Assembly: GCF_900177345.1 (NCBI RefSeq) | Contig: NZ_FWZT01000028.1 | Span: forward strand, 1 to 64,000 | Source of the DNA: Pseudobacteriovorax antillogorgiicola | Lineage (GTDB): Bacteria; Bdellovibrionota_B; Oligoflexia; Oligoflexales; Oligoflexaceae | Direction of reading: 5' to 3' | Length of the DNA: 64,000 nucleotides | Part shown: positions 43,668 through 53,208 of the stretch, in pieces | How positions within the stretch are numbered: position 1 is the first letter of the stretch | Layout: each line of letters begins with the position of its first letter | Notes under the pieces: generated by a model | Told to the model about the DNA's origin: nothing | What the model saw: the letters and a program-made list of their open reading frames with translations, nothing else | Database searches by the model: none | Made by a program: the position numbers and the translations under genes

Positions 43668-44936
43668 TTAATAGGCGAGCTGAATTTCCAGGTAGTAGTA
43701 ATCCTGATCTGCGTAAAGCCCGGCAAGACTATCAACCGGCCCTTCTAGATCAACTACCCCACCCTCAAATAGTATATGATCTATGAGTTTGTAGTTCAGT
43801 TTTAGAATTTTTATCCAGTCCCCTTCATCGAGTCCATATTGAGCAATAACATGAATGTCCAAGTCGCTCTTAAGAAAAGACTGCTGGATCGCCATCGATG
43901 CAGTACTCCTGCTATCAAGGGCTTTTGTCAGGGATTCGATCTCCTGATCCCATTCGATCCGGGCTCCTTCAAGTACTAGAGAGAAGTCTTGCCACTGGTA
44001 GTCAAGGCCAATTGCGGATGCCAGCCACTGATCATCAAAACTTTCGATTAAGCCAATGGGATTCAGCTGATACCGCCGGGCTTCACCCCAGGCAAGATCG
44101 CCCTTTAGAACCCAAGAGCCGAGGCTCACATCAAAATCAATGCTATGATAACGGAGAGGACTCGGCTTACTTGCCAAGGCCTGATGGTCGTTGATACGCC
44201 ATTGATCATAACCTGAGTATGAGCCAAGCCTCATGCCTAAAGCTCCGAGTCGAAATCCAATCCGGCCACCGATACCGCGGTATCGCTCATCCTGAGCATA
44301 TGGTTTTGCTTCCGGTAAGAGTCTGATAATTGGTGAAAACTGTCCCCACGGAGACCCTTCATCGGGTAGCAAAGTTGCAGTGGTGAACGGGCGATAGAAG
44401 CCTTCCGCAAACGCCCCTCCCCAAGTACCGCGCACCATCACAGCCGGCGCACCTCGATTCAATGTTGCCAAGCTTGGCGAAACCCCTTGGCTTAAATCTT
44501 GAGCACTCTGTCGATTGCTAGGGCTGGTAAAGTCCATCACTCCCCAAGGAAGCCGCTGCTGGCCGACTTTCAGATCCCAATGCGTCGAGCGCCACGTGAT
44601 TGCAGCCTCGTGAATAAAATCTTGCCAGCTCGGTGTGGACGTCTTTTGATAGCGAAGCTCACCATCCCAATGAGCTGACGCATGCGCACCCAGCTTGGCA
44701 TCGGCACTGGTTTTAAGGGACCCGAGAACATCCTGCTTATCTCGCATTTGCCGAACACCAGTTTTCCAGCCCAGCTTTATCAGAGTGTCAGAGGCTACTG
44801 GTTCCGACGGTTTTGTGGATTCCATGGACAGCAAGGGCATACCTTCCAAGTCAGGATCGGAAGCTCCAAAAGCCACTGATGAAAAAGTCAAACAACTGAA
44901 TAAGGCATAGATGTAAAGTTTGAATTTACAGAGCAC
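43668..44936 (-). CDS. outer-membrane beta-barrel of lipid export operon
   Basis: A 422-residue exported protein with a signal peptide ending VAFGA at residue 25. The rest consists of many short amphipathic strands (WDGELRYQK, WRSTHWDLKVGQQRLPWG, GGRIGFRLGALGMRLGSYSG) and it ends in YYLEIQLAY with a terminal aromatic, as in porin-like and DUF1302-type barrels. GQQRLPWGVMDF recalls conserved barrel turns in that group. It overlaps the LolA-like gene by 11 bases. With that gene and the divergent MMPL transporter it fits a trans-envelope lipid exporter. Confidence 0.75.
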   Translation of the reverse strand: MLCKFKLYIYALFSCLTFSSVAFGASDPDLEGMPLLSMESTKPSEPVASDTLIKLGWKTGVRQMRDKQDVLGSLKTSADAKLGAHASAHWDGELRYQKTSTPSWQDFIHEAAITWRSTHWDLKVGQQRLPWGVMDFTSPSNRQSAQDLSQGVSPSLATLNRGAPAVMVRGTWGGAFAEGFYRPFTTATLLPDEGSPWGQFSPIIRLLPEAKPYAQDERYRGIGGRIGFRLGALGMRLGSYSGYDQWRINDHQALASKPSPLRYHSIDFDVSLGSWVLKGDLAWGEARRYQLNPIGLIESFDDQWLASAIGLDYQWQDFSLVLEGARIEWDQEIESLTKALDSRSTASMAIQQSFLKSDLDIHVIAQYGLDEGDWIKILKLNYKLIDHILFEGGVVDLEGPVDSLAGLYADQDYYYLEIQLAY

Positions 44937-45699
44937 GAGTCATCCTTTCAGGAGTAAATAGCTCTATCTGAAGTTTGGCTTTAGCATCAATTTTAGTGAT
45001 TTTCACGGCGGTCACAGATCCGGTCTTTTTATTCCACATTTGTGATTGACGAGCCAGCCACTGATCTCCCGTTTTTTCACTTTTAATCAGCTTAAATACT
45101 TTATAAAGTTGATTCTTGGTATCGTAGTATTTGATTGCCTCAGCAAGATAGCTATCTTTTCGAATATAGAGCACAATTCTCTTTGCGATCGTGTTCTGCT
45201 TAGGTAGCACTTCAATTTCATAGCAATCATTCTGATCTACTTTGTGGCTGCCTAGAAGTTTTAAGGCAGCACCATTCAGATACGAACTATCAAGATCACC
45301 AAAGGTAAAGTCGCTAGCAACGAAGGGGCTCTTTTTTTGGTTATCGCCTATTCTCCTCGGCTTACCAGCTTGAGGTAAGAATAGATGCATCTGAGACTGG
45401 TCGACCTTTCTCTGCTCGCGAAATAATAACGTGGTTCCCTTTAGCTCGGAAGGCTCCATAACGCGAAGCAGGTTCGCTCGCTCCTCGCTATTTTCAAAGA
45501 CTTGCAGAGTCATCTCGCGATTTTTTTCGCGCCCCTTTCGATCACGAATTAACATGCTGAGGTTTGCCTCACCAATATGTATACCGAGAGCATTTCGTTC
45601 GGTATAGCGATCAACAATCGTCTGAGCGTTTGGTTTAGCGATTAACTGAGCGTTAGCCGAAAAAATTAAACTTACCAAAAGCCAAAGTATCCGCATCAC
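44926..45699 (-). CDS. LolA-like outer-membrane lipid carrier protein
   Basis: A 257-residue periplasmic protein with a signal peptide (MRILWLLVSLIFSANAQ). It belongs to the outer-membrane lipoprotein-sorting-like (LolA-fold) family: a VEF-like strand series with MEPSELKGTTLLF, SFVASDFTFGDLD-type motif (here FVASDFTFGDLDSSY) and the late ITKIDAKAKLQIELFTPERM. Such proteins are often encoded beside MMPL transporters and carry hydrophobic cargo across the periplasm. It lies between the UbiA gene and the barrel gene, overlapping both. Confidence 0.85.
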   Translation of the reverse strand: MMRILWLLVSLIFSANAQLIAKPNAQTIVDRYTERNALGIHIGEANLSMLIRDRKGREKNREMTLQVFENSEERANLLRVMEPSELKGTTLLFREQRKVDQSQMHLFLPQAGKPRRIGDNQKKSPFVASDFTFGDLDSSYLNGAALKLLGSHKVDQNDCYEIEVLPKQNTIAKRIVLYIRKDSYLAEAIKYYDTKNQLYKVFKLIKSEKTGDQWLARQSQMWNKKTGSVTAVKITKIDAKAKLQIELFTPERMTRAL

Positions 45700-46643
45700 A
45701 ATCCCCCAATTGTTCCCACGATAATGAGGATCAAGAAAACCACTAGGATCAAAAGACCCTGGCTATCTTCTACAGCCTTACCCTGACCATCCCCAGTTTC
45801 CTTAACAAAACCTAGTAGCTTGACGATCACCATCAGCGCTGTCAAGCCTGTAAGAGCGGCTCCCCCCCAGACAAGCCACCCAGAAGCTCGCGCCAAACAG
45901 TTGAGCAAGTAAGCCAACCCAGCAAAAAACAAGCCGTCAAGAATGAGAAGCAAAATTGCAGTGCCCGTCACTCCCAAAACCGAGGTATAGGAATCGACGC
46001 CAGAGATCTCGTCTTGAGGCGAACGGGTTTTACGAGCAACTTCGCCAATAGCACCTGTAAGAAAAACCATGAATGACAAGACGATAGCCTGGGGTCTCTG
46101 CCAAGGCAGCGCCTGGCTCGCCAAAAAAATCATCCAATAAGCTAGAGGAATCATAATGATCATGTGGGACAAGGCATAGAGAAGCAGTCGCTTTTGCAAC
46201 CATTCTCCGCAGAAAAATTCCTTAGCCATCAATAAAGACCAGACGAAGGCTATCGCCCAAGCCATAAACGCAGGGCTGTCGTATCCATAGAATGCTATAG
46301 TAATGGCAACTTGAACGAGCCAAGCCCCTGCAAACAGATATTTAAGTTCTGTTAAACTCACAACGCCACGAGCCACGGGGCGATCAGGGTGAAACTCTCG
46401 ATCGATTTCGTAGTCTTTATGCTCATCATAAATGCGAAGGAGCAGGAAGAAGCACCCTACAGCCAGCGCCATTAAGGCATCTGAGCCAAGAACTAGATGA
46501 TCCTGCCACGCTAGAGACCGTACATAGATGGCAATAGCAATATAAACGAGGGTGCTGAATATCCAATTTTTGAAAGGATACCGGGTTTTTGACCAAATCA
46601 GATAGCGGGCTAAGAGGGGTTTTTGGTTTTCGGGATGACTCAC
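45696..46643 (-). CDS. UbiA-family prenyltransferase
   Basis: A 315-residue integral membrane enzyme with about eight to nine helices. The first Asp-rich motif is in RIYDEHKDYEIDREFHPDRP, and the second is in SPQDEISGVDSYTSVLG. Both are the Mg-diphosphate sites of UbiA-type prenyltransferases, which attach polyprenyl chains to aromatic or lipid acceptors. The acceptor here is unknown. It is first in an operon with a LolA-like carrier and a barrel protein, overlapping the carrier gene by four bases. I infer that its product is what the adjacent machinery exports. Confidence 0.82.
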   Translation of the reverse strand: MSHPENQKPLLARYLIWSKTRYPFKNWIFSTLVYIAIAIYVRSLAWQDHLVLGSDALMALAVGCFFLLLRIYDEHKDYEIDREFHPDRPVARGVVSLTELKYLFAGAWLVQVAITIAFYGYDSPAFMAWAIAFVWSLLMAKEFFCGEWLQKRLLLYALSHMIIMIPLAYWMIFLASQALPWQRPQAIVLSFMVFLTGAIGEVARKTRSPQDEISGVDSYTSVLGVTGTAILLLILDGLFFAGLAYLLNCLARASGWLVWGGAALTGLTALMVIVKLLGFVKETGDGQGKAVEDSQGLLILVVFLILIIVGTIGGL

Positions 46644-46775
46644 AAAGTAACCTTTCCGTTAAGAATCTTATCGTGTTTCGCGGGAATTATAGCTCGACAC
46701 AGGATAATACGAAACGTTAGAATGCGAGGATTTCCTACCGATGAGATTCACTTTTGATCCCGAGGACATCATGTC

Positions 46776-49079
46776 ATGTTGAATAAGTCTATCGCTGCTT
46801 TGATTCGATTTCGCTGGCTTCTATTTTTAGTGTTTGCAGCTCTTGCGTTCATTCTAGGGCCATATGCACAAAAAGCATTTGTTCCTGATAACTCGATTAA
46901 AGTTTGGTTTTTAGAAGACGACCCCACGCTACTCGACTATGAACACTTTCAAGATACCTTCGGTAATGACGAGGTCTTGCTCATTCTACTTGAAAATCAA
47001 AACGCTAGCGTTTTTGACGAGGGCTTTTTTCAACGTATCGATGCTCTCAGTCAGGACTTGGAAAGCCTCGAAGGTGTCTTTCAAGTCACATCCATTGCCA
47101 ATGTACAGGATGCCTTTGATACAGAGGAGGGGATTATCTTCCGAAAGGCCTCCGAGCAGCTGAGCCTGGATGATTATCAAACCTATGCGATGGAGTCAGA
47201 CTACTTCAAAGACCGCTTGATCAACAGCAATGGCCAAAAAACACTTGTCTGGGCACAGATGGCTGCCATGGAAAATTTCGATCAAGCTAGGGATCAAGTC
47301 TTGGCTCACTGTTACGATTTGCTAGCCAAACACGGTTTCGCTGATGCTCCCCGTGGGGGCATTGGCGTCATATACAGCGCCCTCAACCTACTCACAGCTC
47401 AGGACTTAGCAACAGTAGGTGGGTTGGGTTATCTTTTAATGTTCGTATTTCTAGGATTTTCATTTCGAACAGTTCGCTATGTTCTTGCCACCCTGGTGAT
47501 TGTCAGCCTCAGCACCAGCATCACCTTAGGCCTCATGGGCTTGGCTGGGGTTCAGGTCAATATGGTAACCGTGGTGCTGCCCACGGTGATCCTAGTACTG
47601 GGGATCGCTGATGCGATTCACTTCCCAAGCACCTTTCGCAGACTGGAAATGGAACACCCCCAAAGCTCTAAGTACGAGATCGTTTTTAAATCACTACAAT
47701 CGATCTTAGTTCCATGCCTTCTAACAAGTGTGACTACAGCGGTTGGCTTTTTTGCATTATCCTCAGCTCCCATGAGTTCTGTAAGGCAGCTCGGAATCTA
47801 TGCAGGGATTGGGGTTTTGCTAGCCTTCTTACTGAGCGGGCTATTGATGTCAATCTTTTATCTGGGCCTTAAGAAGCTTAAGTCAGCCCCCGATCCTAGA
47901 GAACACTCGTTTCTTTCGAACGTCTTGGATAAAATCAAGAGCCTGGTGAAACAACGACCTCAGCTAATCAGCATCATCTGCATTCCCCTATTTCTGCTTT
48001 CCTTGATCTTAAGCGTACAACAAAACATCGACACCTACACCCTGGGCTACCTCCCTTCAGATCATTCAGTAGTTCAGGATCATGAGACGATCGAATCTCG
48101 TTGGGGCTATTACCAGCCATTTGAATTTACTCTCAGATTAAAATCCCAAGATTTCATCGAAACTGCCGATACCTTCAATCGTGTTGCTGGGTTTCAAGCA
48201 GAAGTCATGAAGCAAGATGAGATTTTTAGAAGCTTTTCGATTCTAGACATTTATCAACGACTCGCAAAAGTCATGAATATACCCACGAAATCCCCTTGGA
48301 GTGAAGAAGAGATTGCCCAGCTCAAATTCGTTCTAAATAGTCAGCACCGAGTCTGGGAACCGGATGATGATGAGTATTTAGACAACATTTTGGCCCCTGT
48401 GATCAACTTCGATCGGGACCTTCTTCGCATCACCTTTACAAGTAAGATGCTAAGCGCTCAGCAAGCAGATCAGTTAAAGAATCGGATCTTAAAAATAGGT
48501 CAGAAGTCGTTTGGAGACGACTATCTCCTCAAGCCTGCCGGTTATCCCCCCCTCTACATCAAGATCATCGACTATGCCATGGAATCACAAATTTCCAGTT
48601 TTGGTTTGGCTCTAGTCCTTATTTTTTTACTCATGATTGTTTGGCTTCGCAGTTTGAGGCTCGCTTTGATCAGTTTGATTCCAAACCTTTTTCCGGTGCT
48701 TGGTATGTTTAGCCTAATGCATCTTCTGGGAATCGATTTAGATATTGCCACAGCAACCATTGCCGCGATTGTCATGGGGGTCGCTGTGGATGATACAATC
48801 CATTTTATGTTTCGCTGGCGCGAAGGAGAGCGATTGGGGCTAGATTGGGAACAGTGCCTGGATCACAGCTTCGCTCATGCTGGTAAAGCAGCCTTGGTAA
48901 CCAGCTTGATCCTGATGGGGTCTTACCCTGTGCTACTTCTAGCCCAAGTAAAAACTGTGCAGTACTTCGGCATTCTGACAAGTGCTGCTGCATTCCTAGC
49001 CTTACTTGCCGATCTGTTTATGTTGCCATGTATTCTGAAGTTCTTTCACAAACCCCGCCCTCAGGCCCAAGAAACCTGA
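46776..49079 (+). CDS. MMPL/RND-family lipid transporter
   Basis: A 767-residue transporter with two repeats, each with one helix, a large periplasmic loop and five helices (helices near 12-35, 215-365, 405-425 and 605-755). The MMPL signature appears as VVLPTVILVLGIADAIHF in the first half and IAAIVMGVAVDDTIHFMFRW in the second; the Asp residues are the proton-relay positions. It is divergent from the UbiA operon across 132 bp. Relatives move hopanoids, mycolates or other lipids with LolA-like partners, so it is likely the motor of that export system. Confidence 0.88.
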   Translation: MLNKSIAALIRFRWLLFLVFAALAFILGPYAQKAFVPDNSIKVWFLEDDPTLLDYEHFQDTFGNDEVLLILLENQNASVFDEGFFQRIDALSQDLESLEGVFQVTSIANVQDAFDTEEGIIFRKASEQLSLDDYQTYAMESDYFKDRLINSNGQKTLVWAQMAAMENFDQARDQVLAHCYDLLAKHGFADAPRGGIGVIYSALNLLTAQDLATVGGLGYLLMFVFLGFSFRTVRYVLATLVIVSLSTSITLGLMGLAGVQVNMVTVVLPTVILVLGIADAIHFPSTFRRLEMEHPQSSKYEIVFKSLQSILVPCLLTSVTTAVGFFALSSAPMSSVRQLGIYAGIGVLLAFLLSGLLMSIFYLGLKKLKSAPDPREHSFLSNVLDKIKSLVKQRPQLISIICIPLFLLSLILSVQQNIDTYTLGYLPSDHSVVQDHETIESRWGYYQPFEFTLRLKSQDFIETADTFNRVAGFQAEVMKQDEIFRSFSILDIYQRLAKVMNIPTKSPWSEEEIAQLKFVLNSQHRVWEPDDDEYLDNILAPVINFDRDLLRITFTSKMLSAQQADQLKNRILKIGQKSFGDDYLLKPAGYPPLYIKIIDYAMESQISSFGLALVLIFLLMIVWLRSLRLALISLIPNLFPVLGMFSLMHLLGIDLDIATATIAAIVMGVAVDDTIHFMFRWREGERLGLDWEQCLDHSFAHAGKAALVTSLILMGSYPVLLLAQVKTVQYFGILTSAAAFLALLADLFMLPCILKFFHKPRPQAQET

Positions 49080-49089
49080 GGCTGCTGAG

Positions 49090-50436
49090 TTATGGAAGGT
49101 AGGTGCTCAACATCTCTTGATGAAGAGCATCAAGCTTCGTAGCAGACACAGCTTCATTGTAGTATTTGAAGCTTGCAATCAAGCCAGTGAAGTAAAACCC
49201 ACCGTTGTATTCTACGGACCCATCGGCGAAGACTGTATCGCTATTCACAGCACCGAGACCAATTCCATCGGAGTGTGCATAAAGAATTCCAACACCGGTC
49301 GCCTGTCCTGCTTCAATGCCGTTCAAGTAACCACCCAGAGTGCCCTGGCTTTGATCGTAGAGCAAAGTAGCAACGTAGTCTGTATTGGCTTCGAGTGCCA
49401 CAGATACGCTGATTGGTCCCCAAGGAGCATTACCACCATCGCTAACGATGTTGTAGATGTTATAGTAAAGGTAGCCCCCTGAGATATAAAGGCTCACCCC
49501 GCGGATCGCCCCGCCTTCTTCATAGATCATTTGTGTACTCGTCACATCGCTGCCGGTTCGAAAAGCTACAGCAAACGTCTTTCCATAGAACGGACCACCA
49601 GTATTGAAGGTATTGCTGTTGCTAATAACAAGCAAGTCATCACCATCCATCGTGTAGGCTGGTTGACCGCCCAAAATTCCTTCTTCACCTTCGCTTACCG
49701 TCGCATCCCCTTCACCAAGACTTAATGAACTGTTGGTGCCAGCGATATTTGCTACCGGTAAAGAGTCTGCGGGGTTCACAGCCACCACATTACAGCTACC
49801 ATCGTCCACATTGGCGAGAGCATCATAGTTGCTTGCCATCCCATCCGTGCAACCTTGCACGATTGCTGTTAGGCAAGTGCCATTGTCGGTATTTGCTGCT
49901 GGGCTGAATTCTATATAGTTGGAATCGGTACAACCCATCACCTTCGCCATACAGGATCCATCATCTGTATTCGCGGCGGAATTGTAGTTGAAGGCATCAG
50001 CATCGGTACAACCGGAGGCAATTGCGACGCAGCTACCATCGTCAATGTTGGCATTGGGATTAAAATTGAACATGGCAGCATCCATACAACCTAGCTGCAC
50101 GGCGACGCAGCTATCATCATTTTTTGTTGCAGCAGCATCATAATTAAATGCTAATGGGTCTGTACAACCAAGGATCTCTGTCTGATCAATAGCCTCAACT
50201 ATGCTGTCGGGAATTGTTTCTGGACTTTCTTGATGCTCTTGGTCACTGCTCCCCACGGTGCTTCCCATTGGATCAGTATCAACAGCCTGGGATTTTAGCT
50301 CTCCCGGCGAGTGTGCTTCCGGGGCTTTTCCAGACACCGGAACTTCTTCGGCTTGGCTTGTGTCGTCACCTCCGCCTTTTTTGCCGCAGGACAGAGCCAG
50401 AATAGGCAATAGGCATGTGATGAGTATAAGTCTCAT
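49090..50436 (-). CDS. lipoprotein with five Cys-bounded repeats and LamG-like domain
   Basis: A 448-residue lipoprotein (lipobox ALSC-G). After a low-complexity linker, five tandem repeats of about 26 residues fill residues about 90-215. Each opens with GCTD or GCMD and closes with a form of DDGSC, with the shared core AxNYxxxAN; the paired Cys and the Asp-rich end suggest a small disulfide-bonded, calcium-binding module. Repeats of this type are widespread in secreted proteins of marine bacteria without a settled function. The C-terminal 190 residues have the pattern of a LamG/concanavalin lectin domain (FYFTGLIASFKYYNEAVS). It probably binds surface glycans. It is convergent with the MMPL gene. 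Confidence 0.8.
   Translation of the reverse strand: MRLILITCLLPILALSCGKKGGGDDTSQAEEVPVSGKAPEAHSPGELKSQAVDTDPMGSTVGSSDQEHQESPETIPDSIVEAIDQTEILGCTDPLAFNYDAAATKNDDSCVAVQLGCMDAAMFNFNPNANIDDGSCVAIASGCTDADAFNYNSAANTDDGSCMAKVMGCTDSNYIEFSPAANTDNGTCLTAIVQGCTDGMASNYDALANVDDGSCNVVAVNPADSLPVANIAGTNSSLSLGEGDATVSEGEEGILGGQPAYTMDGDDLLVISNSNTFNTGGPFYGKTFAVAFRTGSDVTSTQMIYEEGGAIRGVSLYISGGYLYYNIYNIVSDGGNAPWGPISVSVALEANTDYVATLLYDQSQGTLGGYLNGIEAGQATGVGILYAHSDGIGLGAVNSDTVFADGSVEYNGGFYFTGLIASFKYYNEAVSATKLDALHQEMLSTYLP
49790..50175 (-). repeat. five-fold coding repeat (about 78 bp)
   Basis: The reverse-strand reading frame contains five degenerate copies of a unit of about 78 bases encoding the Cys-bounded repeats. 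Copies differ at many codon positions, so this is an old duplication and not a recent expansion. Confidence 0.75.
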
Positions 50437-50642
50437 AATGGTTCCCCAAGAAATCAGTAATCATCTAGCGACTATCTGGGGAAGGGTTTTCTGCTTGTCT
50501 TATCCTTCGTTTCGGGAGTCTTTAGAGAGTTCTTAAGGACTTCCATTTAGTCCAGTTAATACGTTAACTTAAATGTTAGTATAGCGACTCCCTTAGACCA
50601 AGCTAGGGAAGGATTTCGGTACCAAAGGCCGCCAATTGAGAG

Positions 50643-50891
50643 CTAGTCGTCGTCATCGAAGCACAAAGAATCAAAAAAGTCTGCAGCCTGTAGCCACTCT
50701 TCCTTGTCACCTAGCTGAGCGCAAAATTCTTCAAGCCCTTCTGGCCCATGCTCATTAGCAATGCTCTTGCAAATTGCCTCTGATTCTTTGACAAGCTTAG
50801 CAAACTCTAGCTCCGACATATCCATCTCTACGAAGGCTGGATTTTCGATTGTCAAAGCAAGGGCCTGGGAAATATATTGACTTAGATCCAT
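50643..50891 (-). CDS. small acidic protein of unknown function
   Basis: An 82-residue, very acidic helical protein (pI clearly low; it ends FDDDD) without signal or membrane segment. No domain was recognised. A moderate coding signal and its position in an otherwise empty gap support a real gene; confidence is limited. Other small acidic proteins in this window share the pattern but not clear homology. Confidence 0.45.
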   Translation of the reverse strand: MDLSQYISQALALTIENPAFVEMDMSELEFAKLVKESEAICKSIANEHGPEGLEEFCAQLGDKEEWLQAADFFDSLCFDDDD

Positions 50892-51043
50892 AATCTGACC
50901 TACACGCGAAATTTACAAATCAAAACATCAATACGCGATTGGAGCACTGTTTGCCAGAGACTTCTTCAGCCACAAGAGAGAACCGGTTGGAAAGCTGGAA
51001 AGTGGACCTCTGATAAGGCATGATCTATTAGGGAGGACTTATA

Positions 51044-51835
51044 TTGAAAGTGATTCGACTCAATTGTGGTAGCCTTTGCCCGCCTGTCACCGAAAGGCTG
51101 TTACTGGGACGTGGGAGTCTAGTAAGCCCAGGCTGTCTTACTTGTCGCTGTTTTCTTATCGAAAGCAAGGATCGATTGATACTCGTGGACACAGGGCTTG
51201 GCCATGATGATCTTAAAGTCTATCGTGGGCGATTTGGTCTCGACAATCACATCACCTTGCGTCCAAAGCTAGATCCCCAACAATCTGCGCTTCGTCAGAT
51301 CGAAAGAATGGGCTATAAGGCTGCTGATGTTCGCGAGATCATTGTCACTCACTTAGATCCAGACCATGCTGGGGGCCTCAGCGACTTCCCTGGTGCTCGC
51401 ATTCACATTCACCAAAAAGAGTGGGATGAGGTCAGCCATCAGCCATGTCATCGACGTTATCGGCCGACACAGTGGGGGCATGTCAAGACTTGGCAAACCT
51501 ATAGCAACTTTGGAGACATCTGGTTCGGGTTCCAGTCCTGTCACCAGCTAGACGGTGTCGACGAAGATATTTTCTTAGTGCCACTCATCGGACACACCGC
51601 AGGCTCGATGGGAGTTGCGGTCCGCGAAGAGGATTCCTGGCACTTCCATGCTGGTGACGCATTTTTCGTAAAGCAAGAGATCGAAGGCCGCACTATCCCA
51701 AAACTTCAAAAAATCATCACCGAGCAGCTGGCCTATGATAATCAGGCGAGGCTTCAGAACGTCAATCGCATCGCTAAACTTCACCAAGACCAGGCCAATG
51801 TCTTTGTTACTTGTTCCCACGACCCTGACTTGTAA
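51044..51835 (+). CDS. metallo-beta-lactamase-fold hydrolase
   Basis: A 263-residue MBL-fold enzyme. The zinc motif is complete: VTHLDPDHAGG (HxDxDH), then GHTAGSM (His), AGDAFF (Asp) and the final TCSHDPDL (His). The layout with VDTGLG near the start resembles N-acyl homoserine lactonases and related lactonases; the substrate is not certain. The TTG start follows AGGGAGGA at good spacing. Confidence 0.87.
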   Translation: MKVIRLNCGSLCPPVTERLLLGRGSLVSPGCLTCRCFLIESKDRLILVDTGLGHDDLKVYRGRFGLDNHITLRPKLDPQQSALRQIERMGYKAADVREIIVTHLDPDHAGGLSDFPGARIHIHQKEWDEVSHQPCHRRYRPTQWGHVKTWQTYSNFGDIWFGFQSCHQLDGVDEDIFLVPLIGHTAGSMGVAVREEDSWHFHAGDAFFVKQEIEGRTIPKLQKIITEQLAYDNQARLQNVNRIAKLHQDQANVFVTCSHDPDL

Positions 51836-51851
51836 CTCAGGGATAAGCGAG

Positions 51852-52070
51852 CTACTTATTCTTGTTGATACGGTCAAGATACTTACAGGCAAAGATAGGA
51901 ATCCAGAAGTGAATCATATCGGTCACAAAAAAGATCATTTTCACGACCGAAAGTTCAGCTGAGGAGGTGCTGATACGAATCAGTAGGAGAAGGCAGAACA
52001 CAGACGAAAGAGCAAACCAGAGCACCAAGGCTGATTTTGATGCAAAATATTCAACGACTTCCTTGCTCAT
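51852..52070 (-). CDS. small two-helix membrane protein
   Basis: A 72-residue protein with two transmembrane helices (ALVLWFALSSVFCLLLLI and an aromatic-rich second segment around MIHFWIPIFA) and a basic C-terminus. The ATG at 52070 follows GGAAGGGAG; a Met 12 residues upstream is disfavoured. No family was recognised. Its strong ribosome site supports a real gene. Confidence 0.55.
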   Translation of the reverse strand: MSKEVVEYFASKSALVLWFALSSVFCLLLLIRISTSSAELSVVKMIFFVTDMIHFWIPIFACKYLDRINKNK

Positions 52071-52206
52071 AAATATGCTCCCTTCCAAATAAGTTAATCG
52101 GAACATATTATGAAAACTTTACAGTATAGAAATATTTTCGTTGAATTTCAGTGAATTATAGATCGACAGCAGCCCTACCTATGAGCGAGCTGCAGGTCGT
52201 TCACTG

Positions 52207-53208
52207 CTAGAGCGACATGCACGAATGCAGAGATTCTTCGAACAGAAAGTCCAGATCGTGGAGAGTCGAAAGGTCTAGTAGGAACTGACTTGCGTAATAG
52301 CAATGCATCTTAGAGTTGGGGTGCAAGTAGTCCCAGTACTTATAGCCGGAAGGGTCATTGCAAAAGTCTTTTTGATTACCATAAAAAGAGCCAGTAGGAT
52401 CACCATCATAACAGGGCTCTTCCGTATTGGAGAATCCGAAGTAACCTGGCTTCTTCTGAGTGGCTTGGTTAAGTGCGAACGCCTCGAATACACCAATTTT
52501 CAATCTAGGATTTTCCTTGGCAAAATCACGAACAACTTGCCGGAGCTGGCCGTTGTGCTTCACAACAAGGCTTTTCATCGTCGCATCTGGCCTTGGTTCC
52601 TTATGGCTTAATCCTGGCCCTTGCTCTAGGCTGGGAATTGTCCCAATCATGACCGTCCGGAATCCAAGCTCCAATATGGTTTGAATTTGCTCCGATATCT
52701 GATCCACCACCTTCTGGGGTCGATCGTTGTTGAAGTTACGATAGTTAAACGAGCCAACCCATAGCACCGCCAGGGATCGATTCACATCCACTTTTTCAAG
52801 CCTGCTTTTAGCCTGACGAATCTGCTGCTCCGTACTTGGTATGATCCAGGATCGGATTCCTGTTTTGACACCAGTCTCTGCAGACCCCACAGCAAAATTA
52901 TGAGATTTGGCGTTCAAAGCACTCTTGACGTAATCGATCCAAATAGGACCGTTGCTGAACCGGTTCTTGTAGTAAACCGAACCCGGCGCCCATATCCCGA
53001 ACGTCCGACGATTGAGGTTTCCTTCGTCGCTCAGGCTATCACCGAAGACAAAAATCGATGTGTATCGACTCGCGATATTAGGATCGGGGAAGGGGGTGAG
53101 CAATAGCTCCTGGCCTTCGAATACCATGCTTTCCACACGCTGACTTGCGCCCGCAATCTGGCACACTAAAACAACAGACAATAGAATTGTGCACATTTGC
53201 CTGATCAT
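52207..53208 (-). CDS. exported GDSL/SGNH lipase
   Basis: A 333-residue exported hydrolase with a signal peptide (TILLSVVLVCQIAGA). Block I is FVFGDSLSDEGN with the nucleophile Ser; the oxyanion-block Gly is in VLWVGSFNY; block V is YWDYLHPNSKMH with the Asp-His pair. It resembles the thermolabile-haemolysin and phospholipase/acyltransferase group of GDSL enzymes. It probably cleaves ester bonds of lipids in the periplasm or outside. Single gene. Confidence 0.9.
   Translation of the reverse strand: MIRQMCTILLSVVLVCQIAGASQRVESMVFEGQELLLTPFPDPNIASRYTSIFVFGDSLSDEGNLNRRTFGIWAPGSVYYKNRFSNGPIWIDYVKSALNAKSHNFAVGSAETGVKTGIRSWIIPSTEQQIRQAKSRLEKVDVNRSLAVLWVGSFNYRNFNNDRPQKVVDQISEQIQTILELGFRTVMIGTIPSLEQGPGLSHKEPRPDATMKSLVVKHNGQLRQVVRDFAKENPRLKIGVFEAFALNQATQKKPGYFGFSNTEEPCYDGDPTGSFYGNQKDFCNDPSGYKYWDYLHPNSKMHCYYASQFLLDLSTLHDLDFLFEESLHSCMSL

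Noticed and set aside
43372-43786. Two plus-strand frames of 73-80 codons in the 43.5 kb gap
   Set aside because: No ribosome site, no domain, and the second runs antisense into the beta-barrel gene.
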